Assembly (NCBI GenBank): GCA_003244205.1
Contig: QHBW01000035.1
Location: 1 to 52,565, forward strand
Length of the DNA stretch: 52,565 nucleotides
Source of the DNA: Solirubrobacterales bacterium
GTDB lineage: Bacteria > Actinomycetota > Thermoleophilia > Solirubrobacterales > Solirubrobacteraceae
Direction: 5' to 3'
Below are positions 41,339 through 49,602 of this stretch, piece after piece; positions within the stretch are counted from its first letter, which is position 1, and each line of letters begins with the position of its first letter. A program made the translations under genes and the position numbers. The notes under the pieces were generated by a model. That model made no database searches. It saw only the letters and a list, made by a program, of their open reading frames with translations, and was not told where the DNA came from.

Positions 41339-42415
41339 CTACGCGCTCCCAGCTGATGCGGCGACGGCGGCGGCCCGCACTTTGCGGCCGGCGCCACCCG
41401 ACGAGTGCCGCTGATCGCCCGCGCCGCGCAGCAGCATCTCCCGCAGACGATCAAAGTCGGCGTCGGTGAAGTCCAGCTGCGTCGGGTCGGTGCTCTCGAT
41501 GAAGTCGATCAGCGTGTGGGCGAAGCGAATCGGCTCCTGGAGCTGGGGGAAGTGGCCGACGCCTTCGAAGATCTCGAGCTGGCTGCCGGCGAGCCCGCGC
41601 TGCGCCGCCGTGGCGTGCTTGACGGGGATCAGCGGATCGCCGCTGCCCCAGATGATCAGGGAGGGCAGCAGCTCGGCGAGGTAGAGCCGGTCGGTCGCGC
41701 TCACGCGCTGACCGCTGATGTCGAGTACGGCGCGCAGCGTGTGCAGGAACGCTTGACGCGCGCCGGCATCCGCCAGCGAGTTGTAGCCGCGAGCCATCTC
41801 GGCAATATCCGGGCCGGCGCGCAGCCCAACCCGGTCGAGCAGCTGTCCAAACGCTGCGCCGAGACCCAGCAGCCGCGGGTGAGCGATCAGCGGAAGCACG
41901 AGCTCTGAGCCGGGAAGCGTTGCCGCCCGCAGCAGCGGGTGGACCTCGCGGCCGAGGCCGCCGCTGGAGACGAGCACCAGGCGCTCGGCGAAGGGCGGGT
42001 ACTCGTAAGCAAACTGCATCGCCACGCCGCCACCGAGCGAATGCCCGACGACCGTCGCGCGGCGGTGCCCGAGCGCCACGAGCAGGTCGCGCACGCTGGC
42101 GGCATAGGCCCCCAGCGAGTAGTCGCCGCGGGGCTTGGCGGACTCGCCGTGGCCCAGCAGGTCGGGCGCCACGACCGTGTAGCGCTCGGCCAGCATCGGG
42201 ATCACCTGGTCCCATTGCGCAGCACAGCCCACGATCCCGTGGATCAGCAGCACGACCGGCTCGCCGCTGCCCGCGACGCGGTAGGTGACGCGGTGCCCGT
42301 GCAGGACGATCTCCTGCTGCCGCGGCAGCAGCTCGCTCAGGCGCGGCTTTGGCGGCGACTTGGCGTCGCTGGCCGCTGCGGGCTTCTTGCGGTCGGTGGG
42401 CGTTGTGGTGGCCAT
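41339..42415 (-). CDS. alpha/beta hydrolase
   Basis: 358 residues from the ATG at 42415, with GAGGAG six bases upstream; open frame before this codon is antisense or out-of-frame to the next gene. VVLLIHGIVGCAAQWDQVIP contains the oxyanion HG, ATVVGHSLGGGVAMQFAYEY the nucleophile elbow GHSLGG, IIWGSGDPLIPVKHA the acid, and FEGVGHFPQLQEP the histidine. The Ser-Asp-His order is complete. The N-terminal 40 residues and the last 40 (DRLREMLLRGAGDQRHSSGG) are extra to the fold. Substrate unknown; part of a three-gene minus-strand unit with the flippase-like and MDR genes. Confidence 0.9.
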   Translation of the reverse strand: MATTTPTDRKKPAAASDAKSPPKPRLSELLPRQQEIVLHGHRVTYRVAGSGEPVVLLIHGIVGCAAQWDQVIPMLAERYTVVAPDLLGHGESAKPRGDYSLGAYAASVRDLLVALGHRRATVVGHSLGGGVAMQFAYEYPPFAERLVLVSSGGLGREVHPLLRAATLPGSELVLPLIAHPRLLGLGAAFGQLLDRVGLRAGPDIAEMARGYNSLADAGARQAFLHTLRAVLDISGQRVSATDRLYLAELLPSLIIWGSGDPLIPVKHATAAQRGLAGSQLEIFEGVGHFPQLQEPIRFAHTLIDFIESTDPTQLDFTDADFDRLREMLLRGAGDQRHSSGGAGRKVRAAAVAASAGSA

Positions 42416-42504
42416 GGTGGCTCCTCGGCGGTCGGTGCGGAATTCGCTGGCGTCGCGGAGTACTACCCCGCGCCGAGCCTGGCGGCACACTCCCTTCGTC
42501 GCGC

Positions 42505-43476
42505 CTACAGCGCCGGCTCGCCCTGCGCGCGCGCCGCGCGCGCGTGTCGCAGTGCGCCCTTGAAGCTCCGCAAGCCGAAGATCAGCGTCAAGGCGGCGAA
42601 CCCGAGGCCGAGCGTGAGCGCCGCCAGCGCGACCTGCTGTCCCACTGAGAAGGCCGCCACCCCGGCGCTGCCACCGAAGACCGCGACGAGCAGCGCTTGC
42701 TGGACCCCGGCGCCCCCGGGCGTGAAGGGGAAGATCGCCGCCAGCCCCTGGACGCCGAGCACGAGCACCGTGCGGCGGAGGTCTCCACCGATGTGGAAGG
42801 CGTCGAGCAGGAGCCAGAACGCGGCCCCCTTGAAGATCCAGCTCGCGAGCTGCAGCGAGGCCATCTGGCGCAGGTAGCGGCGTCTGTTGCTGAGGATCGT
42901 GAGCCCCTGGCGGAGGTGGCGCCACAACTGCTCGACCCGTTCGGCGAGCAGCACGTAGCCGAGGACGAAGGCGACGCCCAGCAGGGTGATGAAGAACAGC
43001 GTGAAGTGCAGGTGCGCGGCCCAGAAGCCGATGTCGAAGGCGCTGATCTTGGAGAGATCGGGGGGCTTGGGGAACACCCCTTGGGTGAAGCAGTAGCCGA
43101 CCACCGGCACGTTGATCGCGGTGTCGAAGACGGTGGCCGTTGCAATCGCGGCCCCGACGGTGGGATAGGTGGCCGTAGGGATCGAGTTGCGCGTGAGCAC
43201 GAGCTGCAGCACGTTTCCGCCACCGGCGGGAAGCAGGTTGTTGATGCCATAGGCCGCCATGTAGGCCCCCCACACGCGGCGGAATTGGAAGCGCTCGCTG
43301 GGGAAGGCGGCCACCAGCGCGGCGTGGATCGCCCTTGCGCGCAACAAGAGGTAGACCGCGTAGGACGCGAGCGCGATCAGCAGCGGGACCCAGCTCAGCC
43401 CTCCGAGCTGCTTGAAGAACTCCCCGGCGGCGTCGAAGAAGTCGCTGACGCCGGAGGAGGAGCCGAGCGCGACCAC
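42505..43476 (-). CDS. lysylphosphatidylglycerol synthase TM-region/flippase-like protein
   Basis: 323 residues and about eight membrane helices. Family signatures: AYMAAYGINNLLPAGGGNVL near residue 71-90 and VQGLAAIFPFTPGGAGVQQA near 243-262, both typical of the UPF0104/LPG_synthase_TM family. It is a second copy of the type seen at 30110 but only distantly similar to it. It has no synthase domain, so it is a flippase-type protein; its lipid is unknown. It begins the three-gene minus-strand unit and is divergent from the large secreted hydrolase. Confidence 0.8.
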   Translation of the reverse strand: MVALGSSSGVSDFFDAAGEFFKQLGGLSWVPLLIALASYAVYLLLRARAIHAALVAAFPSERFQFRRVWGAYMAAYGINNLLPAGGGNVLQLVLTRNSIPTATYPTVGAAIATATVFDTAINVPVVGYCFTQGVFPKPPDLSKISAFDIGFWAAHLHFTLFFITLLGVAFVLGYVLLAERVEQLWRHLRQGLTILSNRRRYLRQMASLQLASWIFKGAAFWLLLDAFHIGGDLRRTVLVLGVQGLAAIFPFTPGGAGVQQALLVAVFGGSAGVAAFSVGQQVALAALTLGLGFAALTLIFGLRSFKGALRHARAARAQGEPAL

Positions 43477-43546
43477 GGCTCAGAGGCTAGAAGGCGCCCG
43501 TCAGCGCCCCATGGTGGCGCGTTGTGGTGTTCGCCGTGCTGTAGTA

Positions 43547-43559
43547 CACCTTTCAGGTG
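43547..43559. promoter_or_regulatory. short palindrome, possible operator
   Basis: CACCTTTCAGGTG is a perfect five-base inverted repeat with a three-base spacer. It lies in the divergent region 54 bases before the start of the secreted hydrolase gene and could be a regulator site. Nothing else supports it. Confidence 0.25.
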
Positions 43560-43612
43560 CGTGCGCGCGGGCCTCCGCCCGCCACGCCGCCGCACCCCGA
43601 ACGGGAGGGCTC

Positions 43613-45925
43613 ATGGGTCAGTTCGCCACAGTGCGGCGCAGCGCGGCCGTCGCCTCGCGAGGTACGGCCGCCGCGGTGCGGCGCGCCGTCGCCGCCAGCG
43701 CGCTCGCGGCCTTGCTGCTCGCGCCGGCTGCCGCTGACGCCGCCAACCCGGCTCCGCTCGGGATCGCCTGCCAGACGCAGTCCGACGGCGTGCGCTTCTG
43801 TCAGGGCGGGACCGTGCCGACCTTCGATGGGACGCCGATCGACGTCAACGTGACGCTGCCGGCGGTGCCTGCGTCCGGGACCGATGGCGGCTACCCGCTG
43901 GTCATCGTCGGGCACGGCTACGGCGGCCAGAAGCAGGGCTTGGACGGTCATGAGGCGCCGTGGATCGATACCGCCCATCAATGGGCTCAGCGCGGCTACG
44001 TCGTGCTCAACAACACCGACCGCGGCTTCTGGGGATCGTGTGGGACGCCGGCGGCGCGGCTGACCGGGGGGCCGGCATGCGTCGCGGGCTACAACCGCCT
44101 GATGCAGGCCGGCTACGAGGTCCACGACGCCCAGTACCTCGCCGGGCTGCTCGTCGACGACGGCTGGGCCGACCCGCTGCGTATCGGTGCCGTGGGCGAG
44201 TCCTACGGCGGCGGCGAGTCGCTGCTGATGGCCACACTCAAGGATCGCATCCTGACGACGAGCGGAGCGTTCGCGCCGTGGAGGAGTCCGAAGGGCGTCC
44301 CGCTGCGACTCGCTGGGGCCGCGCCGACGATCCCGTGGTCTGACCTGATCTCCTCGCTGATGCCCAACGGGCACACGCTTGACTACACAATCACCCAGCC
44401 GACCGACGCCTTCACGCCGATCGGCGTGGAGAAGCTCTCCTTCGTCGCCGGACTCTTCGCCACCGGCGAGGTCAATGTCGGGGCGCTGACCGGCGGACCC
44501 AGCCCCGCAGCGCCGCCCAACGCGGTGATCGGCTACTACGCTCCCCCGCAGGTAGATCCCAACGCGGACCTCAACAGCTGGTACGCGCTGATCAACGCCG
44601 GCGAGCCATATGACGGAAACCCGCTCGCGCAGCAGATCATCACGAGCTTTCAGAAGTACCGCGGCGCCTACTACCTGCTCGACGGACACTCGGCGGGCGG
44701 CGCCAACTCCGAGGCGCCGGCCCCGATGCTGCTCTCCAACGGCTTCACCGACGACCTCTTCCCGGTCGATGAGACAGTTCGCTACTACAACCTCGAGAAG
44801 TCTCTGTATCCAAACAACCCGGTCTCGCTGCTGTACATGGACTACGGGCACATGCGGGGGCAGAACAAGGTCGCCGACACCGGCCTGCTGGAGTCGAAGA
44901 TCAACGCCTGGTTTGACCATTACGTGAGGGGTGGCGCGCCCGATCCCGGTCAGGCTGTCACGGCGCTGACCCAGACGTGCCCGAAGAGCGCCCCATCGGG
45001 CGGTCCATTTACGGCCTCGACGTGGGTTGGCATCCACCCGGGGATCCTGCCCGTCCTCTTCAGCGCACCCCAGACGATCAGCTCCGCCGCGGGCGACCCC
45101 AGCGTCTCGGCGGCCGTCGACCCCGTCGGCGGCGGGGGTGACCCGTGCAAGACGGTGGCTGCAACCGATCAGGGCGCCGGCGTGGCCAGCTACCGCCTCC
45201 CGGCGGCCACCGGCGGCGGCTACACGATGATCGGGGGGCCGATCGTCGTGGCCGCGCTCGGCTCCGTGACTGGGCCTTTCCCCCAGATCGACGAGCGCCT
45301 CTGGGATGTCGCTCCCAGCGGCAGCGAGACGCTCGTGGCCCGCGGCGACTACCGCCTGTCGATGCCGGTCGACACCGCTACGCCGGTGGTCTTCCAGCTA
45401 CACCCAGGTGCCTGGCACTTCGCCGCCGGCCACGTGCCAAAGGTCGAGCTGCTCGGGCAGGACATCCCCTACCTCCGGCGCTCCAACGGGGCCTTCACGA
45501 TCGCGGTCAAGTCCGTCGAGGTGCTGCTGCCAACGCATGAGACCTCGGGCAACGGCATCGAGGCGCTCGGCGCGCTGCCGGCGCCCGCCGGGAGCGTCGC
45601 CGCCCCCAGCATCCGGCTCGAGGCGGCGTCGGCGACGCTGCTCCGCGCGGCCCGCTGTGTCGCCGCGCGGCTGCGTTGGGCGCTGCGCTACCACGGCCGA
45701 GGCCGGGTTCTCAGCGTCGTCGTGACCGTCAACGGCCGCCGTGTCGCAAGCGCGCATGGACGCAACCTGCGCGTAATCGGCCTCCGTCGCGCGCCAGCGG
45801 GCAGGAGCTTCACCGTGCGCGTCATGGAGCGCACGAGCAAGGGCTTGCTGATCACGACCACGCGGCGCTACCGCAACTGCCGCGCATTGCGCACGCGGAT
45901 GGCAGTCAGGCGGCTGCGGCGCTAG
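43613..45925 (+). CDS. secreted CocE/X-Pro dipeptidyl-peptidase-like hydrolase
   Basis: 770 residues from the ATG at 43613, with GGGAGGG upstream; a signal peptide ends near ADAANPAP (about residue 44). The alpha/beta-hydrolase domain has PLVIVGHGYGGQKQGLDGHE, YVVLNNTDRGFWGSCGTPAA, IGAVGESYGGGESLLMATLK with nucleophile GESYGG, APMLLSNGFTDDLFPVDETV for the acid, and YMDYGHMRGQNK for the histidine. A beta-sandwich domain (WHFAAGHVPKVELLGQDIPY) follows, as in CocE. The last 110 residues are a basic Ig-like tail like those of the other secreted proteins. Typical substrates are peptides or esters; the exact one is open. Confidence 0.85.
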   Translation: MGQFATVRRSAAVASRGTAAAVRRAVAASALAALLLAPAAADAANPAPLGIACQTQSDGVRFCQGGTVPTFDGTPIDVNVTLPAVPASGTDGGYPLVIVGHGYGGQKQGLDGHEAPWIDTAHQWAQRGYVVLNNTDRGFWGSCGTPAARLTGGPACVAGYNRLMQAGYEVHDAQYLAGLLVDDGWADPLRIGAVGESYGGGESLLMATLKDRILTTSGAFAPWRSPKGVPLRLAGAAPTIPWSDLISSLMPNGHTLDYTITQPTDAFTPIGVEKLSFVAGLFATGEVNVGALTGGPSPAAPPNAVIGYYAPPQVDPNADLNSWYALINAGEPYDGNPLAQQIITSFQKYRGAYYLLDGHSAGGANSEAPAPMLLSNGFTDDLFPVDETVRYYNLEKSLYPNNPVSLLYMDYGHMRGQNKVADTGLLESKINAWFDHYVRGGAPDPGQAVTALTQTCPKSAPSGGPFTASTWVGIHPGILPVLFSAPQTISSAAGDPSVSAAVDPVGGGGDPCKTVAATDQGAGVASYRLPAATGGGYTMIGGPIVVAALGSVTGPFPQIDERLWDVAPSGSETLVARGDYRLSMPVDTATPVVFQLHPGAWHFAAGHVPKVELLGQDIPYLRRSNGAFTIAVKSVEVLLPTHETSGNGIEALGALPAPAGSVAAPSIRLEAASATLLRAARCVAARLRWALRYHGRGRVLSVVVTVNGRRVASAHGRNLRVIGLRRAPAGRSFTVRVMERTSKGLLITTTRRYRNCRALRTRMAVRRLRR

Positions 45926-46193
45926 CGGCGGGGGGCGCGGGGACCGACCTGCGGACGGGGGGCGGGGTCGCCGGCCGGGGACCGGGGTCGGGGCTGTGGG
46001 TCGCCGGCGCCCGGGCCACGGGTGGCCGGGTGAGCGGGCGGGCCCGCGGACCGGGGTCGCCCCGGGACCGGGGGGTCGCGGGCAGCCCCGGGACCCCGGT
46101 CTCGGGGAGGTGTGCCGGGTTGACGACAATAATTGGGGTCAAGGCGCCACACCCCCCTCGGTTCGGCCTGCCGGCGAGAGCAGCGGCCGAGCG
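45926..46193. repeat. G-rich palindrome array between convergent genes
   Basis: GACCGGGGTC occurs at 45980-45989 and 46049-46058, its reverse complement GACCCCGGTC at 46092-46101, and a GACCGGGGGGTC variant at 46066-46077. Between them are runs of G such as GGGGGGCGGGG. The units can fold on each other into stem-loops and, on the plus strand, into G-quadruplex-like structures. TTGAC (about 46119) and GTCAA form a looser inverted repeat in an AT-richer patch after it. Function may be bidirectional termination. Confidence 0.6.
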
Positions 46194-47033
46194 TCAGAGC
46201 CCGGGCCAGTGGCGGACCGCGAACCCGGCGGTGCTGCGGGGGTTAGTCGACCAGCGGGTGCTCAGCGGGCCCGCCCGCCCGCTCGTGTCGAAGCGCAGGC
46301 CGGCAACCACCATGAAGGTGTGGCCGCTGTGGGCGTACACCGAGATCCAGCGTCCGGGTCCGGGGGCTCCCCAGCTCATCAGCTCGCCAGAGGTCACCGG
46401 CGAGGCGATCATGCCTCCGGCCGCCAGCGCGTAGGAAACCGACCCCGAGCAGTCGTAAGCCGTGTCGACAAAGGAGGCGTGACCACCGCCGTAGACGTAG
46501 GGGAAGTCCGCGATTGCGTTGCCGCCGGCGATCACCGCGGCCACCGCCTGGGGGGCGCCGGCGGGAGCGATTGCCTGGCCAGCCGCATCGATCGAGCCCG
46601 CATGACCGCGGCCGCTGTGCGCGTGCTGGAGCGCCTCCAGCTGGGCGAGCTCGCGCGTGACCTGGGCATCTGTGGGTGCGCCGGGAGCGATGTTGGAAAC
46701 CGCGGTGGCCGGCGTCCTGGCGGCGGCGTGCGCGGCGGCCGCCACGGGATCAGCGAAGCTTTGGGCGGCCTCGGAGTCGGGGACCTCGAGCGTCGCGCCC
46801 GCCGGGCGAGCGCGGGCCGCCGGATGCAGGCCCGTCGGGATCGCGTGACCGGCCGCGACGGGTGCCCCCGGCGTTGTCGCCGCTCGCTGACCGGCCACCG
46901 TTGCGGCGTGCGATCCACCGTGCATGAAGACGAGCCACAGTCCGGCAGCGGCGGCCACCACCGCCAGCGTCGTGAGCCAGAGCACGAACGACGCCCTGCG
47001 GGTCGCCGGGGCCGGGGGGACGGCTGTCGACAC
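46194..47033 (-). CDS. NlpC/P60-like secreted cysteine hydrolase
   Basis: 279 residues. One membrane helix (FVLWLTTLAVVAAAAGLWLV) near residue 16-35 is the anchor or signal. A long alanine/proline-rich linker (residues 45-170) precedes the catalytic domain. FPYVYGGGHASFVDTAYDCS has the GGGHASF and the catalytic Cys195 (DCSG), and AHSGHTFMVVAGLRFDTSGR the His238. In NlpC/P60 the next polar residue is a third His/Asn, not certain here. The family cleaves peptidoglycan stem peptides. A coiled region TRELAQLEALQHAHSGRG precedes the domain. Confidence 0.75.
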   Translation of the reverse strand: MSTAVPPAPATRRASFVLWLTTLAVVAAAAGLWLVFMHGGSHAATVAGQRAATTPGAPVAAGHAIPTGLHPAARARPAGATLEVPDSEAAQSFADPVAAAAHAAARTPATAVSNIAPGAPTDAQVTRELAQLEALQHAHSGRGHAGSIDAAGQAIAPAGAPQAVAAVIAGGNAIADFPYVYGGGHASFVDTAYDCSGSVSYALAAGGMIASPVTSGELMSWGAPGPGRWISVYAHSGHTFMVVAGLRFDTSGRAGPLSTRWSTNPRSTAGFAVRHWPGL

Positions 47034-47125
47034 GTTTGGCAGCGTAGCGGTGCTCTACGGCGGCATGCGGCGGCCGGCGCATGAAGCGCCGGCCGCCAGC
47101 GCCCTGTCCCGACGGGGGAGACGGG

Positions 47126-49480
47126 TCAGGACGCGGGCTTTGCAGCCACCGGCTCGGGCGGACGCTCGGACGAGCTCGCGCCCGAGCGCTTGCGGCTCGT
47201 GCCGGGAGCCTCGAGGGCGACGTCGAGCGCCTCCTCGATCGTCATCACCGGATGGAAGCTCAGCGCGTCGCGGACATCCTCCGGCACGTCGTCGATGTCC
47301 GGCCGGTTGCGCTCGGGGAGGATGACGTCGGTCAGCCCCGCCGCGTGCGCCGCGAGCACCTTCTGCTTGATCCCGCCGATCGGCAGGACGCGGCCCTGGA
47401 GGGTGACCTCGCCCGTCATGCCAACGGTGTGGCGCACCGGGCGCCCGGTCAGCAGGGACGCCAGCGCGGTCGTCATCGCGACGCCTGCGCTGGGCCCGTC
47501 CTTGGGGATCGCTCCAGCGGGGACGTGGACGTGGAACTCGCGGTCAGCGAAAGCGCCGTCGGAAACCCCGATCTCCGACGCGTGGCCGCGGGTCCAGGAC
47601 AGCGCGATCTGAGCGGACTCCTTCATTACGTCACCGAGCTGGCCGGTGAGTTGCAGCGAGCCGGCATGGCCGCCGCTTGAGGCATCCATCGCGGTCGCTT
47701 CGATGAAGAGCACGTCGCCGCCCGTGCCCGTCACCGCAAGGCCGGTGGCGACGCCCGGGACCGCGGTGCGCACAGCGGCCTCCTGGAAGAACTGCTGGCG
47801 CCCGAGGGCGTCGCGGACCTCCTCGCCGGTGAGTGCCACCGGTGCGGTGACATCGCCGGAGGCGATCCGGGTGGCGGTCTTGCGCAGCATCTTGCCGAGC
47901 TCGCGCTCGAGCTGGCGTACCCCAGCCTCGCGCGTGTACTCCGCGACGATCACGCCGAGCAGCTCGTCGTCGATCGAGACCTCGTCTTCGCGCAGACCGT
48001 TGCGCTCGCGCTGACGTGGGAAGAGGTAGTCGCGGGCGATCTGGACCTTCTCCGCGGTCGTGTAGCCGTCGAAGCGGATGACTTCCATGCGGTCCAGCAA
48101 TGGCCCTGGGATCGTCTCCGTCACGTTTGCGGTGGCGATGAAGAGGACCTGCGAGAGGTCGAGCTCGACGTCGAGGTAGTGGTCGCGGAAGCTGTGGTTC
48201 TGCGCGGGGTCGAGAACCTCGAGCAGGGCCGCGGAGGGGTCGCCACGCCAGTCGGCGCCGACCTTGTCGACCTCGTCGAGCATGATCACCGGGTTCATCG
48301 TCCCGGCGTCGCGCAGGGCACGCACCAGTCGTCCCGGGAGCGCGCCGATGTAGGTGCGGCGGTGTCCGCGGATCTCCGCCTCGTCCCTCACGCCGCCCAG
48401 AGACATCCGCTCGAACTCTCTGCCTGTGGCGCGTGCGATCGACTCGCCGATCGACGTCTTGCCGGTTCCGGGGGGGCCGATCAAGGTGAGGATGGCGCCG
48501 GAGCGGCGATCCTCCGCGATGCCGCGCTCCTGGCGCAGCTTGCGCACGGCGATGTACTCGACGATGCGGTCCTTGACGTCCTCGAGACCGGCGTGGTCGG
48601 CGTCGAGCACCTCGCGCGCGTTCGCCGGGTCGAGGCGCTCGTCGGAGCGCTTGGACCATGGCACGGCGATCAGCCAGTCCAAATATGTACGGATCATCGA
48701 GGACTCGCCCGACTGCTCGCCGGTGCGCTCGAGACGGCCCAACTCCTTCTCGGCCTGCTCGCGCACGGGTTTGGGCATGCCGGCTTCCTCGATCTGCTTG
48801 CGGTATTCGTCGACGATCGAGCCCTCGTCCTCGCCGAGCTCCTTGCGGATCGAGTCCATCTGCTTGCGCAGGAAGTACTCGCGCTGCTGAGCCTCGGCGC
48901 CGGACTGGACGTCCTCGCGAATACGCTTGCGCAGCTGCAGTTCGGTCAGGCGCTCGCGCTGGAAGCGCAGCGCGAGCTGGAGGCGCTCGGTGACGTCGAG
49001 GGTCTGCAGCAGCTCGACTTTCTGCTCGAAGGAGAGGTCGGGGGAGTAGCCGGAAGTGTCGGCGAGCACGCCGGGCTCGGCAATCGAGCGCACGAACGCT
49101 GCCACGCGCCCGTCGTCACCGCGAAGCTCGAGGATCTCCTCGACGGTGGCGCGGTACTCGCGCTCGAGCTCACGCGTGTGCTGGGCGGTGGGCGCCTCGT
49201 CGGGGCGCTCGATGACCTCGACGCGCAGCTGGCTCTGGGCGTCGCTCTGGGCGGCGCCGGCCTCTGCCCGATGCAGGCCGTGCAGGACGGTCGCGCGACC
49301 ACCTCCGGGCAGGCGCACGTTGTCTGCTACCTCGGCGATGGTTCCGACCTTCGCGAAGTCGCCGTCGTGGCGTGGCACGAGCAGCACGCGCTCCTCGCCC
49401 TCGACGTCGATCGGCAGGGTCACGTCCATCGAGGGGAAGACAACGGTGTCCTCGAGCGGAATGAGAAGCAGGGTGGGCAT
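47126..49480 (-). CDS. lon: ATP-dependent protease La (Lon)
   Basis: 784 residues from MPTLLLIPLEDTVVFPSMDV at 49480; an in-frame TTG at 49534 would add 18 residues of atypical sequence. N-terminal substrate-binding domain to about residue 300, then AAA+ domain with Walker A GPPGTGKT at 335-342 and Walker B MLDEVDKVG. The proteolytic domain has GPSAGVAMTTALASLLTGRP with the catalytic serine, and EVTLQGRVLPIGGIKQKVLA with the lysine, forming the Ser-Lys dyad. Cytoplasmic quality-control protease degrading misfolded and regulatory proteins. The C-terminal 25 residues (RKRSGASSSERPPEPVAAKP) are a low-complexity tail. Confidence 0.97.
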   Translation of the reverse strand: MPTLLLIPLEDTVVFPSMDVTLPIDVEGEERVLLVPRHDGDFAKVGTIAEVADNVRLPGGGRATVLHGLHRAEAGAAQSDAQSQLRVEVIERPDEAPTAQHTRELEREYRATVEEILELRGDDGRVAAFVRSIAEPGVLADTSGYSPDLSFEQKVELLQTLDVTERLQLALRFQRERLTELQLRKRIREDVQSGAEAQQREYFLRKQMDSIRKELGEDEGSIVDEYRKQIEEAGMPKPVREQAEKELGRLERTGEQSGESSMIRTYLDWLIAVPWSKRSDERLDPANAREVLDADHAGLEDVKDRIVEYIAVRKLRQERGIAEDRRSGAILTLIGPPGTGKTSIGESIARATGREFERMSLGGVRDEAEIRGHRRTYIGALPGRLVRALRDAGTMNPVIMLDEVDKVGADWRGDPSAALLEVLDPAQNHSFRDHYLDVELDLSQVLFIATANVTETIPGPLLDRMEVIRFDGYTTAEKVQIARDYLFPRQRERNGLREDEVSIDDELLGVIVAEYTREAGVRQLERELGKMLRKTATRIASGDVTAPVALTGEEVRDALGRQQFFQEAAVRTAVPGVATGLAVTGTGGDVLFIEATAMDASSGGHAGSLQLTGQLGDVMKESAQIALSWTRGHASEIGVSDGAFADREFHVHVPAGAIPKDGPSAGVAMTTALASLLTGRPVRHTVGMTGEVTLQGRVLPIGGIKQKVLAAHAAGLTDVILPERNRPDIDDVPEDVRDALSFHPVMTIEEALDVALEAPGTSRKRSGASSSERPPEPVAAKPAS

Positions 49481-49602
49481 CTGTGGCGTGGTCTCTCTGG
49501 TCGAGCTCTGGGCGAGCGGAAGTTGTGTAAGCAACTATAGCGCGAAGGGGTCAGGATATCCAGTGCACGGACTCCGACGATCTGAGCGCGGTACGCTCAA
49601 GT

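Noticed and set aside
46118..46145. TTGAC...GTCAA as promoter
   Set aside because: No -10 element at 16-18 bases on either strand and it lies between convergent gene ends.
48179..49540. 453-codon plus-strand open frame
   Set aside because: Antisense to lon, composition typical of a shadow frame.
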